Shown in pieces: positions 7,684 to 14,827 of a stretch of DNA of 14,827 nt. Position numbers and translations under genes: made by a program. Every line of letters starts with the position of its first letter. Within the stretch, counting starts at the first letter, position 1. The DNA lies in NCBI GenBank assembly GCA_003024985.2, contig PXIH01S0004052.1; one strand, given 5' to 3'. The notes under the pieces were generated by a model. The model was not told where the DNA came from, did no database searches, and worked only from the letters and a program-made list of their open reading frames with translations. The DNA is from Euperipatoides rowelli (lineage: Eukaryota; Onychophora; Udeonychophora; Euonychophora; Peripatopsidae).

Positions 7684-8070
7684 TTGTATACTTTAATATT
7701 TAATTGTATTATTCAACCTGTAAAATCTGCATTAAAAACCTTCAATCTGAAAATGGAAAACCTTATTTTTAAAACCCATTTCATTCAGAGGAATCCTCTT
7801 TTAGGCAATGATGGTAGTGAATTAATTATATATGCTGCCCAAAGCTCCGTGCGAGCTTTCATCAACGAATCAAAATTGCAGAAAAAATTCAATAGCAAAT
7901 TAAAACTTTTTAAACAAGAATTGTTTAAAATTATAAATGAACCGAGAATTTGGAAATGGTATAAAATCCAATGTTTAATGATATGAAATCAGCCTTAATC
8001 AACCAAGAAAAAAAGGCTAACATCTGGTCCACTGAAGATAGAATTCCAGTATTGGCAGAAATATCAAATT
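7684..8070 (+). pseudogene. Unidentified coding segment, frameshifted and cut by a DNA transposon
   Basis: A plus-strand frame runs from just after a TAA near 7680 to TGA 7984-7986. It contains a credible globular sequence (HFIQRNPLLGNDGSELIIYA, then SSVRAFINESKLQKKFNSKL and INEPRIWKWYK). Near 7945-7970 coding character moves to another frame, which reads NPMFNDMKSALINQEKKANI and then STEDRIPVLAEISN up to the TTAA at 8071. There the frame enters the terminus of a piggyBac-like element. Skipping the element together with one TTAA keeps the second frame open on the far side. I do not recognise the protein. The TTG first codon is not a convincing start, so the 5' end is open: it may be an exon, a processed fragment or part of a transposon gene. 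Confidence 0.45.
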
Positions 8071-8074
8071 TTAA
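8071..8074. repeat. TTAA target-site duplication, left copy
   Basis: TTAA lies directly before the CCTTCAGC terminus of the element. It is matched by TTAA at 8911-8914 after the other terminus, which is the signature of piggyBac-type insertion. Confidence 0.75.
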
Positions 8075-8162
8075 CCTTCAGCTGTCGCGTACAAAATTTT
8101 AACATGAGCGGTCGCGTGTCGTAATTTTTACGACTCATAGAATCCTATGTATAAAAAGTTTC

Positions 8163-8199
8163 CAAATATGTGTAATAATGAAATGATTACACATATTTG
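8163..8199. repeat. 14-bp perfect hairpin inside the piggyBac-like element
   Basis: CAAATATGTGTAAT (8163-8176) pairs perfectly with ATTACACATATTTG (8186-8199) across a 9-nt loop. It lies about 90 bp inside the left terminus. Confidence 0.9.
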
Positions 8200-8202
8200 T
8201 TA

Positions 8203-8488
8203 TATTTATTGTCAGGAATTTAATTATATAAAGAAAAAAAATTCTAACAAACAGATTTTTTTTTGTGATTATATTTCTAAAAGTCACATTCATTATAAAC
8301 TTGTATATACTGTAGGCTATGTTTAAATAATACATTGTTATATACGGTATTTCAAAATCTATAACGGATAGAAAAAATCTTAAATATTATTTTTTGTTCT
8401 ATTTATTGTCAAGAATTTTATTATATAAAGAAAAAAAAAATCCAACAAACAGAATTTTCTTTATGTATTAAGCCAATTTGTTTCTAAA
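8203..8488. repeat. Diverged direct repeat of about 85 bp, two copies
   Basis: The first copy at about 8203-8282 and the second at about 8400-8488 share TATTTATTGTC, then GAATTT-ATTATATAAAG, an A-run, AACAAACAGA and TTTCTAAA in order. They are spaced about 120 bp apart within the piggyBac-like element and suggest an internal duplication. Confidence 0.8.
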
Positions 8489-8910
8489 TGTTAATTAAAA
8501 AAAAAAAAAAAAGCCAGTTTATCTTACATTTTTCATTACTGTTTATCTGTCATTTGAGATAGAATTTTTTGGTTTTGATTTTTTAAATCTGCATTAAATT
8601 TCCATTTTAAAAATATATAAGTTTATTCCTAAATGTTTTATAATATTTGTATTACGCTACCTGAAAGTCGATATTATTACATCAGCGGTTGCATGTTTTA
8701 AAATTTATGTCTGGGCGTCTTTATACATATAATTCTAAAAAATAACTATAAAATGGGCTATGTGCATGGTAAAAACATACCAATATGTAGTGGGGAGTTA
8801 GTTTTAGGAATAGAAGGCAGAGATAAACCCACAAGACCATAACACATAGACACAATTTTATAAAAAATTGAATTTGTTGTAAAATTTACGACAGCGCAAC
8901 CGCTTGTAGG

Positions 8911-8969
8911 TTAAAGGAAATTCTGTTCCCATGAACAAGTTTATGCAGCTGCAGATCGGCCATTCTTAG
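8911..8969 (+). pseudogene. Continuation of the interrupted coding segment after the piggyBac-like element
   Basis: The first four bases are the right TTAA copy. In the frame that runs into the element at 8070, the sequence after it continues KGNSVPMNKFMQLQIGHS and stops at TAG 8967-8969. Continuity of about 18 codons across the pre-insertion site supports a coding target. A different plus-strand frame is also protein-like here (CSHEQVYAAADRPFLDYL, ending about 8999), and a minus-strand frame covers 8886-9068, so the true frame is not certain. Confidence 0.35.
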
Positions 8970-9678
8970 ACTATCTATCCACAAACATGTTATTTCAATA
9001 ATATAAAATAATTTATATTTCTTTGTTCTTGCAAGTTCAAGATACCAGTCTACCTTATTCTTATACATAGTACTATTGTATATAATTCTTATGAACTAGA
9101 CTTTCTTCATTTAATCTTTTTAGATCCGGATCCTTTTATCCATCTAGTCATTTGCCGATCCGACCATTAACAGAAACCCCAAAACTCCATAGCATGCTTA
9201 ACTGTAAATTTTTTTAAGGTTTGTTTTTCTCTAATGATTAGTATTTTAGGGTTGTGGTTGTATGCATGCATGTGAGAATATTTTTTTTTTGTTCAAACTA
9301 TTTTTTTTAATAAATTTTATATCAAATATTCGTACATCGAAATATACAATTATTGTGTACCAAAAATTTCTTCTTAGACCTTAACCTAAAACCTATTATA
9401 ACAAATAAATAATACAAAATAAATGTGGAATTATTGCTAACTGTAAAAGTATGTTTTTTATTTCTTAGTGCATAGCTAGAGGGATTTATTTTGTTCATTC
9501 TTTTGTTTTAAATATTATGTTTTTATTTTTTCCAGCCTTATCCATTAGTGCTTTACATAGAGGTTAGACCTTTTCAGTTTTACCTAATAAGTTGAATATT
9601 ATACAATTTGTTAACGTATTTAACCTGTGGCTCTGAGTTTGCCAATCAAATTTTTTATTAAGAGAAGTATTTAAAATA
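8970..9678. other. AT-rich sequence without recognised genes
   Basis: Apart from the end of the overlapping frames near 9000-9068, nothing coding is recognised. ATGCATGCATG occurs near 9262. Poly-T runs near 9280-9310 are of simple-sequence type. Confidence 0.55.
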
Positions 9679-9861
9679 TTACAGGCATTCGTAGTACAGT
9701 AACTTATTAAGAGTTTTAAGTGTTTGTAATATTTCCCCAGTCTCTAGACGTATGTTTTTGTATACCATGATCTCATGTGCCAGTCTTTGGCAAAGATTTG
9801 GGAGATAAAAATTCCATCTTTGCTGTAATATGGGTATAAAAATTGTTGGTAGTGGAAACAT
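9679..9861 (-). other. Unassigned 60-codon minus-strand frame; weak resemblance to the POC1 C-terminal motif
   Basis: The frame reads MFPLPTIFIPILQQRWNFYL, then PNLCQRLAHEIMVYKNIRLE and a helix-like TGEILQTLKTLNKLL. The segment T-x-x-x-x-ILQQR resembles the ILEQR core of the C-terminal region of POC1 proteins, and the frame has the same strand as the POC1 exon at 14006-14139. The residues after the core do not follow the family, however. TATTACAG followed by CAAAG inside it could be a splice acceptor. It may be an exon, a chance frame or decayed coding DNA. Confidence 0.2.
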
Positions 9862-11128
9862 ATTGATAAAAGACAGTCATTCTGTAGTGATATAAGGAAC
9901 GATTAAATTGGATAAAGGGGTTAGAATTGGGTTGACTGTAAAATAAATACTATAGGCAGCTAACTTTTTAGAGGCTTACATGATGTCATATATAACTTTT
10001 GCTCATATTTAAAAATATTTTAAAGTTAACATTTAATTATTTAATTTGTTGTGGTGGGTGTCTTAGGTCTGTCTGTCTATAAATTTTAACTTTTTTAATC
10101 GTTGTCTTTTAATGTCTGAATTTTAAAAGGTCTGTAATAAACCAAAGTTTTATTTATCAATAAAGCTTGAATATGATATATAAATATTCAATGTTTAAAA
10201 ATAATAGGTGCAGTTCTGACTGATTCCACATTTTTTATCAGATTTCATTTTTTTAGTTGAGAAATTGATATTTTAATTTGCTTTCTCACTCATTTTTGGA
10301 CATTAATATTTTTTTTCTTTCTAGATTCTGAATTGGATTTTTTTTTTTTAGAAAACCTAATGTTAGATATAAGGTATAATACTGGAGTCTTCACTAAGTG
10401 AAGGTTGAGTATTTTTATTATCTTTATTATTGTATAATTTTGTCATTGTATTTGCATGTTTAGGTTTTGTACCATTTTTGTTTAAATATAATTTGTACTA
10501 TAATTGTTACAATAAAACACTTTTTAACACACTGTAATGATTATGATTTTTAAATATTTTGTTTAAACAACTCTATATATAGTGTAAATAGTCCAAAATA
10601 ATATTAGAATTACTGTAGCCTATATATTTAATTATTCGTATAACTCATTATTACTTTTGGAAAACAATTTTATTTTAATAAATTTATTTCATTACAATGT
10701 TATTAAAATAGTTTAGCACAATTTTTAACGTAAAAAAATTATGTAAATATTATTTAAATGTATATGAAAAATTTAAATCATTCAATACTTAATTTGCATT
10801 AAGAATACTCTTTTTCTTTTAAATTTACCGTTGAAACATTTCTATATAAAAAATAAACTAAACAACAATAATAGTAACATTAAAAAAAAATAAGAATTTA
10901 AATTAGCACAGCGCTACTAGATAAATCTTGTTATATTCTAAACTGTTGAGTCTATGAATTATTGATAGAATAAGTTCTAGTTTAGAATGCTAATATTTGT
11001 GGAGCACTAAAAAAAAAGTAACTGTAAATAATGCTGAAGTTTCAGAAGACATTTAGTTATTATTTTACATAGAAAATACAAAATTTTCCAGTAATAAGAA
11101 TTATTGTTAAATTTTTAATGTAGATAAT
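9862..11128. other. AT-rich, intron- or UTR-like sequence without recognised genes
   Basis: The stretch contains many AATAAA-type hexamers (for example near 10135, 10160 and 10510) and T-runs. It has no coding frame, RNA gene or transposon terminus that I can recognise. Confidence 0.6.
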
Positions 11129-11666
11129 TTAAATAGTGAAAAAGTTTTCAAATTTTTCAAAGGTTGTCTGAAATTTATTACTGGGATGCTCAAAGCATCT
11201 TCTATCCCAACACTGCCAACCAACATCTGACGCTTTTATGGAACATGTGAAGATAGCACGCTTACAATGTGTGATTTGAAATCTGTAATGGACCATTCTG
11301 TTCCGGTGCTTGATCCTTTCCAATAAGGCTGGTCAAAAGATACCGATAGAAAAACTTTAGCACCAGTGATGCTGAGGGGGAATAAGTTGCTCCATCGAAA
11401 GTTAAAAAAATGATAAAGTGTGGGTGTGGAAAAGCTTCCCATTGTCCCTTCAAATGTAGTTGTTCAGTGGCTAATTTCAGTTCTGTTTTTGTAGCTGCCA
11501 TGGGGATTCTATTTGAAAAAATCCACGTAAATAGTTTAATGCTCACCAGAATAGGCAGATGAGGACCTGATTGATGAATATAATGATGAAAGTGATTAGA
11601 AAAGCTAACAAAATGACTTACAGATGTTTTTGTTTTTTCCTCATCTTTTATAAAAACAAATTTCTC
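11129..11666 (-). other. GC-richer island with a 135-codon minus-strand open frame; identity unknown
   Basis: Minus-strand translation is uninterrupted from 11666 to the stop at 11262. It includes DEEKTKTS, YIHQSGPHLPILVSI, MAATKTELKLATEQLHLKGQ and LIGKDQAPEQNGPLQ. The same strand has further open stretches in another frame down to 11129 (SIKASDVGWQCWDRRC). A good splice-donor sequence, TCT followed by GTAAGT, lies near 11624-11615. The island is clearly less AT-rich than both flanks and has fairly sharp edges. No known domain is recognised. It could be a host exon cluster, a decayed gene or a transposon fragment. Confidence 0.3.
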
Positions 11667-13103
11667 TTATTTAAAAGTTAAAATAATTTTTTTCTTAAAA
11701 ATTGTTTAGTAATTAAAATATTATTTTCTCTATATTCAAAAAGAACTTTTTCCACTCAAAAATATACAAAAAAAAATACTTGTTTTCATGTCTATTTATT
11801 AAAATAAGACGATATTCTATAGAAATACAATTCCGTAAAACACAATTTTGAAAAAAAAAATGGCATAACTAAAAATGCTCAAAGATGTTGAGTCAGCATC
11901 GAATAGATATCGATTACACACATTAAGACAACTAACAAAATCAGTTAAAAACAATGAGCATACAGCTTTGCAAGGAATATTTAAAATTGGCCATAATTGT
12001 GCAGGACTGTGTTGCTTAGTTCATTGTTTCCTCAATAGATGGCAGTATGGACTTGGTGAGCTTATGAAAATAGTGGTATGAGCATTAAGCTGATGGCAAG
12101 TACAGTAATACCATAGATCTACAGATATATACTGTACCAACAGCATAAGGGAATAAGCAATTAATGCTATAAAATAATGAAAAAAATATTGGTATTCATT
12201 TTTTTAGACATTAAAAAGTTAAAATGTAACAATAAAAAGAAAACAGTATTTTTGTAATAAAAATTTCAATAAAATCCTGCATCACTATGTTTAATAATTA
12301 AAAAAATTAATAGGCTTTAGTTTTCATTTTATCTTGTTTTTCATTTTGCATGTTTTGGTTTTTATAACAAGTATTAATTGCTGTCAAACAGTCTTATTCT
12401 TAAGTTCATAATTTCTTATGGAATAAAACATATTTTTTTTTTTGTTTGTTTCTTATTTCATCTTTGATTTTTTTTAAAAAATCATAAGCTAACACATCAT
12501 CTCTGTGCCTGTGCAAAAGGTTTTAAATATTATCTTGAAGCTGAGTACATTGAAGGCTTACAAATTAAAAAAAAAAGCCATTTGTCCCTTGGCCATGTGA
12601 TCTCCAAATTTAACTTGTCCCACAATTTTCATTACTTTGTCCAAATATCAGGATTTTTATTTTGTTCATATGTAGGGTGGTTGGTTGCATACACTAACAC
12701 ACACACAAAAAAATTATGGAGGGTAGCAAAAGGAGGTAAAGGACACAGTATAAATTTGATCAATCCGTATGAGGAACTACTGTATTACTGATTTATTTTG
12801 GCTAATCTGTCATCATTGCAAAGAATCCAAATTATGCTATAATTTTATTAAATCGATATTTATAAAAAATAATAAAAGCGGATAACAATTAGGCCTAAGC
12901 ATCAAGTAAAAGATAATTAATAAATCTACACTTCTAGACTATAACTTTAATAAATTTAATTTTTAAAGTACTAAAAAATTTAAACAAAGCAAAAGTTAGA
13001 TTAAATATTTTTTTAAAAAAGGTATTTAAAAATATACTCGATAAGAATCATCCCACCTCATTTTTTTTAAACTTCGGAAACAGAAACATTCTGACAGGTC
13101 ATG

Positions 13104-13133
13104 AAAAGTTTATTCCATAAAGAATAAACTTTT
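13104..13133. repeat. 12-bp perfect hairpin
   Basis: AAAAGTTTATTC (13104-13115) pairs perfectly with GAATAAACTTTT (13122-13133) across the 6-nt loop CATAAA. It lies in intron-like DNA. Confidence 0.9.
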
Positions 13134-13553
13134 AATAATAATTTAAAAGATATTAATCTCTGTCATATAAATATTGTTAAAAACACAGTCTTATAGACCA
13201 GATTTTTTGATTAAAGATCCCCAACTAACTATTCTTTCATTTAAAAAAAAAAAGATATCAAAGTTTAGAAGAAGTATTTAAAGATAAACTGTTTCTGATT
13301 GTAAATAACTAGTAAGTTAATGAAAGTCTCCTCAGTTCACAAATGTTTGCTCTTTTCCTTGACAGAACTTGATATGCTTTCAAGGCTAGTGTCTTTATGA
13401 AAGCATGTTTACATTGACCAGAAGACTTTTTTTTTTTTAAATTTGGAAAATTAAAAAATTTGAAGCAAATGTAACAATACATCAACTGCTCTTAGTTAAA
13501 ATCAAATCAGCTCAGTCATTTTGAGATTTTAATAAAAGTAATTTTTTTTTAAA

Positions 13554-13574
13554 AAATAAATAAATAAATAAATA
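13554..13574. repeat. (AAAT)n microsatellite
   Basis: About five AAAT units follow T and A runs. A similar short array lies near 1727-1744. Confidence 0.9.
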
Positions 13575-13999
13575 CAATAAGATTTTTAAATACAGCAAAT
13601 TATGTATTTTCATTTAATCCTAAGACTCAGTTTTGTTTCTTAAATAAATATAATTTAACACAGTTTTATTTTCCTGAAAATTTAAAATTTCTTTATCACT
13701 CGTCTTTTTGGATGACCAGGTTTAAAAATTGACTACGGTAGTCAATAAAAATATGAATTCGTTTCAGACGACCAACCGAATGAAATTTGAAAGCCTAGAT
13801 GATTATGATTCATTATACGTTTTTTAAAAAACAAAACTAGGCTATAAATTCTAAAATTAAGAAATTATTGAGAACAAAAATGTTACATCTTAATAATTAA
13901 GTGAATTATTCATTAAAAATTGGAGGCAAAAGCCAAAACATTTTTGTCTAAATCGACTCCACTCTCCCCAATGTTGTTCTCTAAATGAATCCAAATCAG

Positions 14000-14005
14000 A
14001 CCTAC
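14000..14005 (-). promoter_or_regulatory. 5' splice donor of the POC1 exon
   Basis: On the minus strand the exon ends CATCAG and is followed by GTAGGT, close to the CAG|GTRAGT consensus. The reading frame stays open past it only as intron read-through, and WD40 similarity stops here. Confidence 0.85.
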
Positions 14006-14139
14006 CTGATGGCCATGTAAAGTAAAAAACAAACGTCCTTCCAGCAAGTCGAGAATCTTCAGATTTCCATCATTTGAAGCTGTGATCAAGTAGTTACCAG
14101 AAGCATGAAATGACAGCCCATTAACTGCCGAAGAATGAG
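14006..14139 (-). CDS. POC1: Internal exon of POC1, a centriolar WD40-repeat protein
   Basis: The 134-nt minus-strand exon encodes a split codon plus 44 residues: HSSAVNGLSFHASGNYLITA, then SNDGNLKILDLLEGRLFFTL and HGHQ. This matches the stretch HxAVNGLSFHPSGNYLITAS, LKILDLxEGRL and TLHGHQ of POC1 proteins, and is one WD40 blade running into the start of the next. POC1 binds centriole and basal-body microtubules and stabilises them. The acceptor TTCTCTTTAG ends at 14140 and the donor CAG|GTAGGT follows 14006. The exon therefore starts in phase 1 (one base of the codon on the previous exon) and ends in phase 0. SNDGNLKILDLLEGRL is slightly closer to POC1B than POC1A, but invertebrates often have one gene. 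The ATG at 14164 is intronic read-through, not a start. The exon is intact and looks functional. Confidence 0.92.
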
Positions 14140-14155
14140 CTAAAGAGAATATAGC
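14140..14155 (-). promoter_or_regulatory. 3' splice acceptor of the POC1 exon
   Basis: The minus-strand sequence GCTATATTCTCTTTAG is a pyrimidine-rich tract ending in AG. It is placed where POC1 similarity begins (CT CAT TCT...). Confidence 0.8.
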
Positions 14156-14827
14156 TACATTCATTATATCAATATTTAAAAAAAAAACATTTCAATAACT
14201 ATAATATACATCTTTTTTTTTTTTTTTTTGGAGAGGAGGATAAACAACTAATGGCATACTCCCCTTATATAAAATTTAATGTCTGTATATACTGTATATT
14301 CTCTATACAATGCTCAGCTGTTTTACTAATCTGCACAAAATTTGACAAATTTGCTATTTACAACCCGGAAAAGGACAAAGGGTATATTTTGACCTAGCTA
14401 TCCTTTTTTCCACATTATTCTGGATGATTTCAGTATAATATTCTTTGCTTTAAAATGTATATTTAAAGAATACTTTGTGTAAAAATATAACAGGAATTGT
14501 CTGCGTTGAAACAAGGTAATTTCAGTATAATATTTTTTACATTAAAATGTACAGTATATTATAAGAATACTTTAACAATATAGGAAAGTAACAGTAAATA
14601 CCTGCACTTTAAAACATCAGTATTTTAAAAGTCAAGTTAAAGTAAGACAAAAAAATATACCGGTATATACTGTTTATATGATTTTAGCTAATAGTAATTT
14701 GCGATAAATGTTAAGCTCATTATAGTTTAATACAATAGATAGCAGAAGCCTGGGCAATGCCAAGGAATTGAAAGCTAGTTGACAAATAAAATATCAATGT
14801 AAAACTCCTGCCTTTTTTATTATTTCT
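14156..14827. other. Probable POC1 intron, AT-rich, no second exon seen
   Basis: This lies upstream of the exon in gene orientation. It contains a T18 run near 14212-14229, TATACTGTATA-type motifs and a diverged direct repeat. No minus-strand WD40 blade is recognisable, so the previous exon is outside the window. Confidence 0.6.
14427..14573. repeat. Diverged direct repeat of about 50 bp, two copies
   Basis: ATTTCAGTATAATATT...TTAAAATGTA...AGAATACTTT occurs at 14427-14476 and again at 14519-14573, 92 bp apart start to start. The second copy has a few inserted bases (ACAGTATATT). This suggests a local duplication. Confidence 0.85.

Larger units (their letters stand above)
8075..8910. mobile_element. 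piggyBac-like non-autonomous element (836 bp) with imperfect terminal inverted repeats
   Basis: The left end reads CCTTCAGCTGTCGCG and is followed by a second subterminal block GAGCGGTCGCGTGTCGTAA. The right end, read inward on the minus strand, is CCTACAAGCGGTTGCGCTG then TCGTAAATTTTAC. Both ends share CCT, a GCGG/GTCGCG core and a TCGTAA(A)TTTTAC block, and TTAA flanks both sides. TTAA targets with CCY-type termini are characteristic of the piggyBac superfamily. The interior is AT-rich with no transposase frame, so the copy is non-autonomous. A degenerate GCGGTTGCATGTTTTAAAA near 8684 resembles the left subterminal block in the same orientation. Confidence 0.7.
11667..14005. other. AT-rich sequence, probably POC1 intron, without firm genes
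   Basis: Leftward from the POC1 exon donor at 14005 this is likely intron. A 68-codon plus-strand frame at 11875-12081 (including NRYRLHTLRQLTKSVKNN) is somewhat protein-like but unidentified. A 69-codon frame at 12582-12791 shows nothing recognisable. No candidate next WD40 exon is seen. Small hairpins occur at 13374-13406 (9-bp arms) and 13728-13746 (9-bp arms, 1-nt loop). Confidence 0.5.

Noticed and set aside
8886-9068. Minus-strand 60-codon frame next to the piggyBac-like right end
   Set aside because: It runs into the element's terminus and does not stay open across the pre-insertion TTAA, unlike the plus-strand frame, although its composition is not implausible.
9862-10600. Clusters of AATAAA as a 3' end of a plus-strand gene
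   Set aside because: In DNA this AT-rich the hexamer is expected often, and no coding sequence ends nearby.
11330-11400. Possible next POC1 WD40 exon (minus strand; TFDGATY and AKVFL..FDQ resemble FSxDGEYF and QVLVW..NFD)
   Set aside because: The match needs a frame change within a short exon, lacks the expected splice acceptor in phase 0, and loses the conserved tryptophan. Too weak to call.
1-14827. CRISPR arrays, tRNA or rRNA genes, bacterial operons or terminators
   Set aside because: No regularly spaced repeats, no cloverleaf or rRNA-like segment was recognised, and the genome context is eukaryotic.

Overview
The window looks like AT-rich DNA from an invertebrate animal, probably an arthropod. 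No operons, Shine-Dalgarno-spaced genes or CRISPR arrays are visible. It contains a spliced exon with canonical splice sites, dense transposon debris (LINE, LTR element, hAT-like and piggyBac-like DNA elements), microsatellites and long homopolymers. The LTR element's primer-binding site fits tRNA-His. The clade is not resolved further.

Region 1-2770 is a decayed non-LTR retrotransposon read on the minus strand, with RTE/BovB-like order: a pre-RT region, RT motif A, motifs B and C, and the C-terminal segment. It is split between motifs A and C by a second insertion of about 1.07 kb (1033-2107). That insertion ends in a minus-strand (AAT)n tail, and removing it restores the RT reading frame. 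Region 2862-4106 holds an A7GTGG-type tandem repeat followed by the 5' end of an LTR retrotransposon on the plus strand: a presumed LTR, a tRNA-His primer-binding site at 3236-3253 and a broken gag. The gag stops inside a 55-nt near-perfect fold-back. A hAT-like terminal fragment ends at 4580.

The middle (4581-9860) is mostly AT-rich filler with coding-like islands of unknown identity. One is a 213-codon open frame at 6251-6889 behind a splice-acceptor-like tract. Another is a decayed plus-strand coding segment (7684-8070, resuming at 8911-8969) cut by an 836-bp piggyBac-like non-autonomous element with TTAA on both sides. A minus-strand frame lies at 9679-9861.

The right part (9862-14827) is mostly low-complexity, intron-like DNA. 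A minus-strand 135-codon open frame at 11262-11666 is unidentified. The one confident host gene feature is an internal exon of the centriolar WD40 protein POC1 at 14006-14139 on the minus strand. Its upstream exons would lie beyond the right edge of the window. Its downstream exons should lie to the left, so much of the window may be POC1 intron or 3' flank, but no next exon was found with confidence. Identities rest on motif recognition by eye; no database search was run.
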